From: Crocodylus rhombifer
Taxonomy: Eukaryota > Chordata > Crocodylia > Crocodylidae
Direction of reading: 5' to 3'
Assembly (NCBI GenBank): GCA_038503035.1
Contig: JAVSML010001078.1
Span: forward strand, 317,972 to 381,971
DNA: 64,000 nt
Made by a program: the position numbers and the translations under genes
The notes under the pieces: model-generated
Databases searched by the model: none
What the model saw: only the letters and a program-made list of their open reading frames with translations
What the model was told of the DNA's origin: nothing
Part shown: in pieces, positions 22,517 through 33,944 of the stretch
How the letters are laid out: each line of letters opens with the position of its first letter
How positions within the stretch are numbered: the stretch's first letter is position 1

Positions 22517-23140
22517 CAGTGAGCACATCTACACGTGCACTAATGTGCTTTAGTTAATGCGCATTAAATTTAGTACCTCCCTTGTGAAGTACTAGGAAAA
22601 TGCTCATTAGCTCATCTGCATTAACTAAAGAACATGGTGTTTAATGGCACTCTAATGCACATTTGCTTATTTTAATGCACATTAACTAAAGTGCATGCAT
22701 TCACCTGTACATGCGCATTAAAAATGTACATTATATACATGCATTATATGCATGCATCTATACATTTGCATTAAAAATGGCAAATTTAGGCTATTTGTGT
22801 CTAAATTTGCTACCTGCAAATGCAGATATCAAATTGAGGCATGAATAGTTAAAGTGCATTAACGAATGTGTAGATGCATTAAAGCACATTAACTCTGTGT
22901 GTGTGGGCTGACTCGTGACTAACTTTAGTCCCAAGCCAGTCCACACACAGTGTTAATACACTTTAATGCTTAAGTGTGTAGACACCTGCTAAACACACTT
23001 AATGTACATTGAGCTAAACCACATTCAATTTAGGCATGCTTAATTGCATGTGTAGACATGCCCCATGTTTTTAGTGATGCTTTGATGCGCATTAAAATAG
23101 GCTAATGCATATTAAAACACATGTGTAGATGCACCCAAGT
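22517..23140. mobile_element. Non-autonomous DNA element (copy 6, compound)
   Basis: Starts CAGTGAGCACATCTACACGTGC and ends ATGTGTAGATGCACCC. A second internal terminus of the same type (CATGTGTAGACATGCCCC) lies at 23045-23064 and another TGTGTAGACACC at 22975-22988. The 624 bp therefore probably represents one element inserted in, or recombined with, another of the same family. The interior is rich in AATGCGCATTAA words. Confidence 0.65.
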
Positions 23141-24358
23141 ATGGGTTTGGATTGTGCTCAGCCCAACAGGTGTTGCAGCTCAGTTAAGCATTTTAGGTAG
23201 ATCCCAGAAACAAGACTGCCATATCTGCTCAATCTCCAAAGGATGTGAGTCTCAGTTGTACAGCCTAGTTCTTTATTAGTCATAAAGCCTGGGTCTTGTA
23301 CTTTAGCAGCACTTTTGGAAAGTAGACTTTCTGATGAATTAGAAATTTTAAAAACCTCAAATCAGGATGAAAAGCAAAACTTTTTCCAGAAAAAAAAAAA
23401 TTAAAAATAACGCCCCCTCCCTCTTGTTTCACATCACTCAAACCATTTTTGTTTCCTTAACTGCTCTAAATGAGAACAAAACATTTCAATATTTATGTCA
23501 TGTTTAAAATACCCCCAAATTTTGCAACATGTAGTCCTTAAAAAAATGAGAAGCGTTCCATTCCCTAGCATATCAAAAGAGGGTGATCTGACATTTTTAA
23601 ATGCTTTTGGCAAGTTTTTTTAAACAAAATGTTGTCATAACTATTGCACTTTTTGTAAGTGTTTGTTCATTGAATGCATTTTTCAGACAGAAGATGATTG
23701 CAATAGAGAACTTCCAAATGCCTCAATTCCACAAGTCCCCGATTTTATATCACTTCTCTAACACTAAGAACAAGCAACAGTGAGTTTTGCCAATGAGAGG
23801 CCGTGGCCATGATTCAAAATGCTCTGTTAAATCCTCAGTTGATGCCATTTCTCATTGCCTTCAAAGAAAATATGGTTATACCCACTGCTAAACACTGGGG
23901 TAGCTGGCTGGAGAACAACTGACATTTATCCCTTACAAAGTACCTACAGCAATGTCATGCAAATACTACATAACCGTTCTGTAATGTTTGTAGGCATCAC
24001 TGTTGCAAAACGCTATAGAACAGGGGAGGCTATAGCAAGTCTTCTATCCTAAAATAACACTAAAAGCATGGGGGAAGGTGTGTGTGTGTGTCCCAGCCAG
24101 GTCTGGGATGCAACATAAGAGCCGTTTCACAGCCGACAGCCCCGCTGCCCTACAATCTGGGTTGAAAGCAACTCGCTGAAACTTCAGGAGGGACTTTAGG
24201 AAGGCAGAACAGAATGAAATGACTTGAGCTGGAATGAAAGAAAAGGAGATCCAGTTTCTATCTTTGCCTGAAACATGAAGTAATAAAGCCCAGATCACAA
24301 GGATATCTTCCTTCCTGCCAAGAAGAGAACAAAAAACAAGGTTTCAGTGGACAATGAG
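23141..24358. other. No gene or repeat recognised
   Basis: AT-rich to 23830, otherwise ordinary. No recognisable exon. Confidence 0.4.
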
Positions 24359-24413
24359 CTGATCCAAATCCCATAAAGGAGTCATTGACTTCCCTGGGAT
24401 TTGGATGCGGCCC
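24359..24413. repeat. Short palindromic ancient repeat
   Basis: GATCCAAATCCCA and TGGGATTTGGATG form inverted arms around AAGGAGTCATTGACTTCC. The pattern matches a ~60-bp palindromic relic abundant in sauropsid DNA (CCAAAGCCCA..TCAATGGGA..TGGGCTTTGG). Confidence 0.5.
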
Positions 24414-25884
24414 AGGCCTTCTATTCTCAGCCTGGCACATGAAAGCAAAATGGCTCTTCACCTGTCTCTGCTGCCAGGAGCTTAAGCAAGAAGCGTTTCC
24501 CCCACTGGCAATCAGTGATCTCCTAGGATGGAGATCACGTCCAAAGAAAAAAAATGGCTTTTAATATCTGGGCTGCTTAAGGACCAGCATAACTGTTTGG
24601 CAATGTTACCGTGCCTCCAACATGGAGGAGGTGTTTGGCATGGGGTAACATGGGTACATGTGCCACCACGCCAGCAAAGGAGAGAACTAGGCAGCCAGAC
24701 CTTTCCACATCTGGGTTTTGCATGAACGTCTGGTAACTGCTTTGGAAAGGCAGGAGTAAACAGTGGATAGCCTCTAAGGGACAAAAGGAAGGAAACTCAG
24801 GGTGTAGGTTGCCTCCCAGTTCTGAGCACATCACAACCGAAGCTCATCCGTCCATCAGTTTCCAGGTGAGTCTTGAATAGCTGAGATTTCACCTGCACAG
24901 ACCCTAAAGGGTTAGCAACCTACCTGTTTCTACAGCTCCCATTGCTAAAATAAAGGAGCACCTGGCAGGTATTCATTAACCCCTGCAAACCCACCAAGAT
25001 ATCAAGGGAGCACTATGGTTCCCATGATGTCTAGAAGGATTCAGCCACTTAGGTCAACTCTGAGTTGACCTGGTTGTTTGTGCCCCAAGGCTTGCAAAGA
25101 ACATATTTTCCCCCAATTATTTAGTTGGTGTAATAAAAGATATCACATCTACCCAGAGAACCTGGTCTCCCCACGATTTCATACACAAAGGTGCTTTTCA
25201 ATATAAGTGTGTCAGAATCTAGTCATTGACTGAAAGCTTTTTGAGGCACAAATCAGGTCTTCCTGTGCATCAGTACAACACCCAACTCAATGGTAGTCGT
25301 CTCCTGTTTGAGGCTAACCTCTAGGCATGGCAGTAATATAAGTATCCAAAATAGTATCGATGATGAAGGATAAAAGAATCTATCGGCACAGGTTGCTTGA
25401 ACGACGTCTGAAGTGGCTGTGATAAATATGCAGGGGTGATACTGGACATTGGGAAATACAGACCGTATCGTCTTGGCGGCTGTACGTTGGAAGCGGCTCC
25501 CCCATGACATCGTAGGCCTGTTCTGTTTGGGACAACAACCTTCCCTGTCTCTCCACAGCTCATTTATGACTTGTTAGCTCAAGAAAAAACAAAAAATGAT
25601 CTAGTCTGCCCTCTTGCATAATCCGTTGCATAGTACTATACCTAGACCCTCCTATAATAACCCGATTTCCTCACTCTCACTCACCTCAACACTCTTGTGT
25701 CATACTAGCTAAAGCCCCCTCCCGCACTTCTCTCCTTGACCCAGCCTGTAGGGGCTTCCAGACTCTCCGCTCTTCCCAAACTTCCCTGCCAAATATTACT
25801 ATGGACACTCAGTTGAAGGCAGGAATATATACTCAGTCTCCTGGATACTGGATATAAGGCAAGATAGGGGATTGGTGATATGAG
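24414..25884. other. No gene or repeat recognised
   Basis: Unique-looking. The block 25370-25560 (GTTGCTTGAACGACGTCTG, CGTTGGAAGCGGCTCCCCC, GATCTAGTCTGCCCTCTTGC) hints at an old LINE end but is too diverged to call. Confidence 0.35.
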
Positions 25885-26068
25885 CACTTGACATCTCATG
25901 AGGTTCAACAAGGACAGGTGCAAAGTCCTGCACTTAGGAGGGAACAATCCCCTGCACCAAGCCCTGGCTGGGATGGTGTAGCTGGGGCTGGTCCTGCTTC
26001 GAGCAGGGATTGAACAGATGTGACCTCCCGAGGTCCCTTCCAGCCTCATTTTCTATGATTTTATGATG
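25885..26068 (+). mobile_element. CR1: CR1 fragment with internal deletion
   Basis: The first ~70 bp (GTTCAACAAGGACAGGTGCAAAG, CTGCACTTAGGAGGGAACAA) encode the RT thumb motif NKDRCKVLHLGGNN. At about 25956 the sequence jumps to the 3' UTR (AAGCCCTGGCTGGGATGGTG) and ends TTTTCTATGATTTTATGATG. About 0.8 kb that lies between these blocks in other copies is missing. Confidence 0.8.
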
Positions 26069-27498
26069 ATTATCTTATTCTACGCCATGTTCCTGGAACT
26101 TTTGTGCCATCTTAACAAGGAGGTCTGTGTGGGAACTGAATACATTTCATTTTCCTGGAAAGAGTCATTTCATCCTACGAGAACTTTATCATCCATGAAT
26201 CAAATGCAGTGGAAAAAAGATGCAGAGGCTGCCAATGTGAATAGCAAACGGGTGACTTGCCTAGGTCTGCTACTTTACTGGAAGGTATTACTAGATGCCA
26301 CACTGGGGCTGTGTCAAATGAGATGATTCAAGTCCAGCTCAGAGAGGAAACAGTCATGCCACACATACGTGAGTGATTAGTGTCTGACCTGGAAGAGACC
26401 TTAGGAAAAACTATATTGATCGAAAGCCAAATCGAGTCTTCAATTACAGAGGCTAAAATAATTGTTTGGTTGTCTGCAAGGCCACATCTAAGAATCTAAT
26501 TTGCTAAATCTTCTACCTGGCATAAGGAAAATGGGAGTAAAAAAGGTGTTGTCCTCACACTGGATACAACTCTGAATGGCCCAGCGGATCAAATTAATTC
26601 TTATGTGCACGGTGGATTGTGGTGTTGTTTTAAAGATGCCCAAGTCCATCTTCCACTGCTGACTGTGGCCCTGGTCCCGTTGTTTTTGAATGAGATTTAT
26701 CAAAAGATAGGTACAAAGGATCCTCAGCTAAAGCTATCCAGTGTCATGAGGCTTGGAAGGGCAGTAAAGCCAACGAATATCTCTATTCATACTCTTCTTA
26801 GGGGAGAACATTGCACTTTATCTCACATTATCTATTAAGGACCAGATACATTGACCAGACATAGTTTGGTCCTTGCATTCAGTGAATTTGGAGCTTCAGG
26901 GTAAGGCTAATCTTGCTTGCCTAACTTTTTTTGCTTTTCATTGAACTGTGGCTTGATGGTGCTTCACTTGTTTCAGTTTTGCCTGCATCTGCTCAGCAGT
27001 GATATTTTCAAAGTATGCAAATAGTAGAAATCACAGTAAGCGTTTGAAAAGAGGATGCCTGTGTTTGATTGCCACTGGGTACCAGTGACATCCAAAAATC
27101 TCTATCATGAGAACTAGGCCCACCACTTTTTTTTTTAAAGTGGATTTGTTCATGGCTTCAAGATATAAGGTAAGAATGGAAAGAGTCCTTTCATTTCTGT
27201 ATAGTGATACCATCGTCTGTGGGAAATGGACTCTAGGCATAAGTCCCTGTCATCCGAACTAATAACTTCATCTGTTAGCTTAGTATCTTTCTAAACTTCT
27301 TTAGAGGGTCCACCAGAAGTGATAAAGATATACCTGGCTAGTGGATTGCAGTTGTAGAGAATAACTCCTAGTACTTTAATCTTAGCACATCTGCTTTTAT
27401 ACAGGAAGTTGACTAGATGACACTCAAAGTTCCTCCCCACCATACAATGTGATTTTTAACATGCCACTTAGCAACTCATGATGAAGATAATCAGCATT
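26069..27498. other. No gene or repeat recognised
   Basis: 1.4 kb of unique-looking, AT-leaning sequence. No exon-like frame. Confidence 0.4.
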
Positions 27499-27846
27499 AT
27501 GGAATCATAGAAAATGAGGGTGTGAAGGGACATCAGGAGATCACATTGAGGCCAACCCCCTGCTCACAGCAGGACCAGCCCCAACTACATCATCCCAGCC
27601 AAGGCTTTGTCTACCCAGGTCTTTAAAACCTCCAAGGATGGAGATCCCACCACCTCTCTGGGTAACCTGATCCAGTGTTTTACTACCCTTCTAGTGAGAA
27701 AGTTTTTCCTAATATCCAACCTCAACTTCCCTGGCTGCAGCTTGAGCCCATTGCTCCTTGTCCTGCCATCAGCCCCCACTGACACCAGTCCAGCTCCATC
27801 CTCTTTGCAGCCCCCCTGCAAGGACTTGAAGGTTGCTATTAAATAA
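27499..27846 (-). mobile_element. CR1: CR1 3'-end fragment
   Basis: Reverse complement of a CR1 3' end and the last ~60 codons of ORF2. The minus-strand frame contains RLDIRKNFLTRRVVKHW and LPREVVGSPSLEVLKTWVDKAL. Starts with the ATCATAGAAAATGAGGG tail at 27501. Confidence 0.9.
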
Positions 27847-28190
27847 TGACAATGAGAATAATGCTGATAATAAAACATCTCAATTTGCTAGAGATAGCGT
27901 AGACAACAGTAAATCAAACACAAAAAGATCGGCTTTTGTGCAGAAAATGCAACTCAAGAGGAATGTGGTTCCCGTCCAACAGAAACTCACACTTCCTTTT
28001 ATCTGTGTGGGAATGTATAGAGATGTGTGATATATTTAACTTACAGCTGAGAACAAGCTTTGCATGTTGTGTTTTGGGGCTTTTTTTGTTATTCTTAGTT
28101 TGTGCAGTAAAGGGGGGTTTCGTAGGAGAGCAAGACATTGTGATTCTCTGTCAGTCTGTCCATCTACTCTACTTTTTGACTTGAGTTACC
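27847..28190. other. No gene or repeat recognised
   Basis: AT-rich unique-looking DNA between two CR1 copies. Confidence 0.4.
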
Positions 28191-28199
28191 CCTGGATAG
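28191..28199. repeat. Candidate 9-bp target-site duplication (left)
   Basis: CCTGGATAG ends exactly where the CR1 octamer tail (TTTCATAGTTTCATGG) starts, and it recurs at 29604-29612 at the 5' truncation point. Confidence 0.6.
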
Positions 28200-29603
28200 T
28201 TTCATAGTTTCATGGTTTATAGGGTTGGAAGATCCCCTGCCCTGGGCAGGAATGAGTGCTGGGATCATAACGCCCCAGCCAGATATTATCCAACATCCTC
28301 TTGAAGACCCCCAAGGTAGGGGAGAGTACCACCTCCTTCGGGAGCCTGTTCCAGAGCCTGGCCATAAAATAATGTCTCCTGATATCAAGCCTGAACCTGC
28401 TCTCAATCACTTTGTGGCCATTATTCCTTGTTATCCCAGGTGGTGCTTGGAGCAACAGAGCCTCCCCCAACTCCTGCTGGTCCCCCAGTGAGTTTATAGA
28501 TGGCCACTAGATCCCCCTCAGCCTTCTCTTGTGGAGGCTGAACAGGTTCAGGTCCTGTTGCCTCTCTTCGTAGGGCCTGCCCTGCTGCCCCCTGACCATG
28601 CGAGTGGCCTCCTCGGGACCCTCTCCATGCTGTCCACATCCCTCCTGAAGTGCGGTGCCCAGAACTGGACGCAGGACTCCAGCTGCGGCCTGACCAGTGC
28701 CGCACAGAGGGGGAGGATCACCTCCCTGGACCTGCTCGAGATGCATCTGTGGGTGCAGGACAAGGTGTGGTCGGCCTTCCTGACTGTGCCCTCGCATTGG
28801 TGGCTCATGTCCATCCTGGAGTCAACAATGACTCCAAGATCCCTTTCTGCCACCATGTTGACAAGGATGATTCCCAGCCTATCGGTGTGTTGCTGGCTCC
28901 TTCTCCCTAGATGCAGCACCTTGCACTTGTCTGTGTTGAACTCCATCCTATTCTCATCCGCCCACCCCTGTAACCTGTCCAGATGTAGCTGGATTCGGAC
29001 CCTCCCCTCCAGCATGCCCACCTTGCCCCACAACTTGGTGTCATCAGCGAATTTGGACAGTGTGCATTGCACACCCACATCCAGATCACTGATGAAGACG
29101 TTGAACAGTGCGGGCCCGAGGACCGAGCCCTGGGGGACCCCACTGCCCACGTCCCTCCAGTCGAAAACGACCCATCCACCACCGCTGTCTGGGTGCGGCC
29201 CTCCAGCCAATTTGCCACCCATCATCTGACTGTGTAGGCATCAATGCCACAGTTGCCTAGGTTTTTTTAATGAGAATGGGATAAGAAACAGTGTCAAAGG
29301 CCTTCTTATAGTCCAGGAAGAGGACATCCACCTCAATGCCCACATCCAAGTACTACGTGACCTGGTTGCAAAAGGAAACAAGATTAGTCAGGCAGGACTC
29401 GCCCTCAGTGACCCCGTGTTCTTGCCCCTGAGCATTACCTCCCACGCTGGGTCCCCGTAGATACGCTCCTTGATAATTTTCTCGAAGGTCTCCCCAAGGA
29501 CCAAAGTGAGCCTGACTGGCCTATAGTTACCCTGGTCCTCCTTTATCCCCTTCTCGTAAATGGGAACCACACTGGCCCTTTTCCAGTCCTCTGGTACCAG
29601 ACA
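28200..29603 (-). mobile_element. CR1: CR1 LINE, 1.4 kb, 5'-truncated in RT
   Basis: Minus-strand CR1 with an octamer 3' tail at 28200-28220 and 5' truncation near 29600, within the segment encoding VPEDWKRASVVP. It shares its 3'-UTR type (GAAGACCCCCAAGGTAGGGGAG) with the copies at 808 and 44162, which makes this a subfamily distinct from the 8-kb and 36-kb copies. Confidence 0.9.
28210..29600 (-). pseudogene. CR1 ORF2 reverse transcriptase fragment
   Basis: The longest open stretch (225 codons, 29225 to 28548) starts in the RT palm and holds [20 protein letters not shown], the intact catalytic motif [31 protein letters not shown], and LESCVQFWAPHFRRDVDSMERV. Upstream, 29618 to 29388 carries DWKRASVVPIYEKGIKEDQGNYRPVRLT. 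Downstream, 28470 to 28210 carries the C-terminal SRFRLDIRRHYFMARLWNRLP. These lie in different frames, so at least two frameshifts exist. The endonuclease is absent. Confidence 0.88.
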
Positions 29604-29612
29604 CCTGGATAG
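29604..29612. repeat. Candidate 9-bp target-site duplication (right)
   Basis: CCTGGATAG, identical to 28191-28199, at the 5' edge of the CR1. Confidence 0.6.
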
Positions 29613-30042
29613 ACTCAAGGCAGTTCTCAGAAAATGCCAGCTCTTAGTTTTTCACTTGTTTTTTCACCACAAGAAAATAGTAGAGCCGTTCTGGTGCTGC
29701 AAAGAACTCAGAATGGTTTGAACGCTCTGGACTCCTCTTTGAAATCTCTGGGTTTATCTTGTGCATCATGTCTGAATGCGTAACAGTGCTAACATTGCAT
29801 GGCCTCCTGTAGCCTCCTTGAAAGGATGGTTGAGCACCCTGGCTAATAATCACTGACTTGGACGAAGGAAGGAGTCCAAGGACCTCAAGGATCATTGGAC
29901 TATCAAGAAGTACCAAAAACCAGGGGTTGATGCTCAGCTGGTATCAACTGCCATAGGCTCTCTCGATGGAGAGGGAAATCAAAAAGGGCAAAATGGGCTG
30001 GTATTGGAAGGGCTATTGATACATGTCAGATTGGGGGGCAGA

Positions 30043-30105
30043 GAATCATAGAAAATTAGGGTTGAAAGGGACCTCAGGAGGTCATCTAGTCCAACCCCCA
30101 TTTTT
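30043..30105 (-). mobile_element. CR1: Very short CR1 3' end
   Basis: AATCATAGAAAATTAGGG, AAGGGACCTCAGGAGGTCATC and AGTCCAACCCCCA are the reverse complement of the terminal ~60 bp of CR1. Confidence 0.8.
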
Positions 30106-32035
30106 CAGGGATTCAGAGGTTTGAACACATCGTGGGAAACCTTGGCTATCCAAAGGAAACAAAAACTGTGAAGCTTCTGGAGTTTTTCCTTCTCAGTTGC
30201 TGATCCAGGACCTCACTTTGCACTGTTACACCCCAACATATCAGAAAGACCTCTATTGACTAGTGGATTTCCTCCAGACTTGCATTGCTTTCTGCAAGGG
30301 TGGAATTTGTCCTCCGAGAGACGCGCTGTCCCATGAGAGCGCATGCGCGGCTCTCGTCAAAGTCGATACAACTAGGAGCGAAGTGACCTCCTTACCTCCT
30401 CTCTTGTGTCACCGAACTCAGCAGGAAAGGCCCTGCAAAGTCAGCCAGGCGAAGCATGGGGCTGGCTATAAACAAGCAAAAGGGCCCCATTTTCCCAACG
30501 CAGGGAAATAGCTCATCAGGCAGCTCCAAGATGTATGAATTGTATTTAGTCTACATGCTTAAAAAAGAAAAAAAAAAAGAAACATTCAGACTTGAAGGAA
30601 TTTATAAGCTTAAACGCACCAACAAAGTCAACTCTTTCAATCCAGAGGGTAAGAATATGCTGGCGAGACTAAGATAAACTCTCTGCTTGCAATGATCATT
30701 TATCATGTCCCCTACCTGACATGGCAACCGCCTTCCAAGGGGCCACTCACAAGCCCACCCAGGCAACATCAACCTGCCTAGTGATGGGTCCGAGCCGAAA
30801 AGAAACCATTTCTTCTAGGGACTCGCATTGCCAGAGGGTGAAGACTGCTTCCTCATCGCACTAGGGCATCAATCCCTGCGCAAATCCTCAAGTGCATTGA
30901 TTTTCTCTCCAGGCCTCCTCTACAGGGGAGAATACATGTCTGCGACTGCCCTTCTGGGGGATCACGTTGCAACAGAGCCAGGAAGTGTCGGATTTGAGAT
31001 AATTAGGCCAGGCGCATTTCAGTGGCGAATCACATTTTTCACAGTCTGGGCAGCTTTTGCTATCCCAGGGTAAGCAAAAGTTAGGATACGCGAGATGCTC
31101 AACAGCACACGGCTTGCAACCCTAAAACCTTTCTGCTGCAGCTGATTTTAGGAAAGCTAACCGCATATCAAGACAGTATCGCCGCCACCCCAGGCAGCTG
31201 CACAGAGCCGTGCAGACCTGCAGCTGGATGTTTTTCACCTTATCTTAACGACAACCATAAATTATTCCCATTCTACTTCCCCTCCACTTTTCGCTGGGAG
31301 AAGGCTAGCAACTTAGCTCAATCAGTGGCAATTAGCATCTGCAATTACAAAAAGAGGAAAAAATAACAAAGAATGTCTATTTATTAATTTATTTTCACGG
31401 AGGGGGGCAGGAAAGAGGGGTCGCTTCATTTTGAAAGGAAATTCCCATTTCCTCCCTGGGCAGGTCAAATAGTGATTCTGAAATGATCTTGTAGGGTGAC
31501 TTCATACCTTGCACTTGTTACTGGGACTGCGACACAAAATTGGGAGGAGAGGCACTCATTATTTGCTCTTATTGTCCAAGACAGGGCATTGCATTTGTTA
31601 TTCCCCACATGCTAGAGGAATTTTTAATGGGAGAGCAAAGGGCTGTGGTGGCTTTACTCATTTTTAATGGGTGGATTTATCCATTTGTAATGGGAGAGCA
31701 AAGAAGGTTGTAGAGGATTCAGGCAGCTTTGGGATGTTTAAGTGAGATCATGGCACAGGTCGCGATTACGGGTTAAGTCCATTGGTGGTTTAAAAGGGTA
31801 AATCTCCTGTAAAATCAATGGCTCAGAGTGCATTTTTCTCCAGCTGGGAGTCTTGCCCTTTAACCAAGCACCTAGCAGAGACGGTGCCCTATACATCCAG
31901 GCTTTAGAAATCTACACTTGTTCCAGATCTATAACAATGAAGTGACTCAACCAACAATAACCTTAGAACTTGGGATGTGTTTGAGGTTTTATTTTGAGCC
32001 AATTAAAAAGGATGCCTGGAGGATTAAAAGTGATG
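30106..32035. other. ~1.9 kb without recognisable genes
   Basis: Apart from the CpG cluster at 30300-30420 I see no repeat or exon. The piece 31320-31372 has closely spaced homeodomain-, octamer- and SOX-like words (CAATTAGCAT, GCAATTACAA, AACAAAG), which could be chance in AT-rich DNA. Confidence 0.4.
30339..30348. promoter_or_regulatory. NRF1-like palindrome in a CpG cluster
   Basis: GCGCATGCGC is a full palindromic NRF1 core. It sits in about 110 bp (30310-30420) with roughly ten CpGs, well above the surrounding DNA. NRF1 sites of this form are typical of CpG-rich vertebrate promoters. No transcript or exon is identifiable beside it, so function is inferred only. Confidence 0.4.
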
Positions 32036-32114
32036 TTGTAGCCATGATGGTGCAGAAATTATGCGAGAGGCAAGGATTTCTTAGTTTGAGCTCTTTTATT
32101 GGACCAACTATGTC
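32036..32114 (+). repeat. Dispersed repeat ending TTTTATTGGACCAACT
   Basis: TTGTAGCCATGATGGTGCAG ... GAGAGGCAAGG ... GCTCTTTTATTGGACCAACT matches the pattern seen again on the minus strand at 62522-62595 (GTAGCTGTGTTGGTCTAAGG ... CTCTTTTATTA). The plus-strand CR1 3' end begins immediately after it. Confidence 0.55.
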
Positions 32115-32346
32115 TAAGTTGCAGCAGGGCAAGTTTAAGTTAGATATTAAGACAAACTTTGTCACTAGGAGGGTGGTGAAGCACTGAAGCAGGCTCCCCA
32201 GAGAGGTGGGGGAGTCTCCATCCTTGGAGGTTTTGAAGACCCAGGCAGACAAAGCCTTGGCTGGGATGATGTAGTTGGGGCTGGTCCTGCTTGGAGCAGG
32301 GGGTTGGACTGGATGTGACCTCCTGAGGTCCCTCTCAACCCTCATT
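32115..32346 (+). mobile_element. CR1: CR1 3'-end fragment
   Basis: AAGTTGCAGCAGGGCAAGTTT, TAGGAGGGTGGTGAAGCACTG and GGTTGGACTGGATGTGACC are the end of ORF2 and the 3' UTR. The octamer tail is lost after CAACCCTCATTTG. Confidence 0.88.
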
Positions 32347-33169
32347 TGCACATCTTCACTGCAGTAGGAGATGCACCTGAGCTAGACTGGCCACGAAATC
32401 ACAGATGTACATGTGCTGAGCGCCCAAAGGGCCAGGCAGGCATGTGCACAGAAAAGCCAGTTCTTAGGTCAGAGACGGACCCAGAGTCATAGACACCGGC
32501 TCAAGGCTACCAAGTCAAAACTCAGACGAGGGACAAGGCCAGGAGCTGTCATCACGCGGTCTCTTTACCAACACAGGCCAACCAATGCCAAAGCCAACGG
32601 GGTGGGAGAATTAGTGATGTGAGCACTTGCCCTCTTGTAAGCAGGCTGATGAACGCCAGGTTTGTTCTGTTTTCATCCATCGCTATTGAGGGCATTGCAG
32701 AAAGGCTCCCAATCTCTGGACCTCTATCACGTCTGGGGTGATGCACACCTGAACCAACTCAAGGGGGTCTGTACATCGTACCAAGCCACCAGCTCCAGCC
32801 TCTTCCCGCTTGTGGTTCAGGCACGTCCTCAGACTCCAGTTTAGGGACCGCTACTGCTCAGCAGATTACTTGCAGTGACCTGGGGCTGCAAGGCAGGTCA
32901 CAAGGCACTACCTCATGTTACTTTCCCCTTGCACATCTGGGCAGATCGCCTTTCTTACTGGCAATGGACCACGTCCCTGGGATAACTGCATGCAATGGAA
33001 GAGAGGCGCAGGGCTCAATCACTGTTCAAACATGTGATGCACTTAATGCACATGTATGCGAGCTCTGGGAATTGGACAGCTCTGAAATTCAGGTCCCCAG
33101 AATGCCAGAGAGACTTGCAATGTTACACGTTCCCCAGTGCCCTAATGCACAGGAATTAAAATGTGCATG
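32347..33169. other. No gene or repeat recognised
   Basis: Unique-looking sequence. Confidence 0.4.
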
Positions 33170-33267
33170 TGCCATATGTAATTCTGTATATGCCATATGC
33201 AATTTTGCATCTGCCATATGCAATTCTGCAGATGCAGTGTGCAATTTTGCATCTGCCATATGTTTGC
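33170..33267. repeat. 21-bp minisatellite, ~4.7 units
   Basis: Units start at 33170, 33191, 33212, 33233 and 33254, consensus TGCCATATGCAATTTTGCATC. The period is a multiple of three, so a 157-codon frame (32964-33437) stays open through it with a 7-residue cysteine-containing repeat (AICNFAS). I treat the frame as a by-product. The unit itself contains the near-palindrome GCAATTTTGC. Confidence 0.85.
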
Positions 33268-33944
33268 ATTCAGGTCGTTCCTTGGACCCATGCAAAACTG
33301 GGATTGAACCAGCTGAGACACAGGCTTTTGACTGCAATAACTTTGACCTACTCCCCTGCCAAGCTGATACAGCCCAGGCAAAGACGGAAGAATGTGAAGG
33401 CCTCCCATCCTCTGTGCTGGCACAGCAAATATCATGACCTGCAGCCAAAGCTACTTACAGAAAATCTGCCTATTCCCATCCCCGATTCTGCCCTTCTTGG
33501 ATTCAGAGGCAGGCACTTCTCTGAGGACAGAGGAGCTGCTGCTGCAGCTGTCTGAGTTAGGCACTGTGTAGCCATAACTCTGGGCTGCTATCTCAGCCAC
33601 TAAGATACAGAGCAGTTATTTACAGAATAATACACATGCTACAAGTGCCAGCTCCAAGTCGTGGAGCTGCAGCAGACAGGCAGAGATGCCAGAGGTCTTT
33701 GCATAGAGCCATAGGGTTTGTGTCTAAGCACTGGTCCCTTCTGCCCATCCCAGGATGCAGGCAGCCAGCCTGGTCATCCTCCTTGCCTGACTGAGGGTCC
33801 ATCGTGATGGATGGAGTTCACCCAGGACTGTAATCCTGTATAGTTAAGATAGGAAGGCAGGGAAGTAGAATAGCCTTTGGGACGCCAGTGCAAAAGCCAG
33901 AGAAGGAAAACCTGAGAGTGTAAGTGAGAAGAAAGCAGGATCAT
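33268..33944. other. No gene or repeat recognised
   Basis: Unique-looking sequence. Confidence 0.4.

Noticed and set aside
28531..29229. 232-codon plus-strand frame
   Set aside because: Shadow frame antisense to the CR1 reverse transcriptase, which carries the recognisable motifs on the minus strand.
32964..33437. 157-codon open frame with Cys-containing 7-residue repeats
   Set aside because: The openness is explained by the 21-bp minisatellite; flanking codons show no domain and there is an overlapping antisense frame of similar quality.
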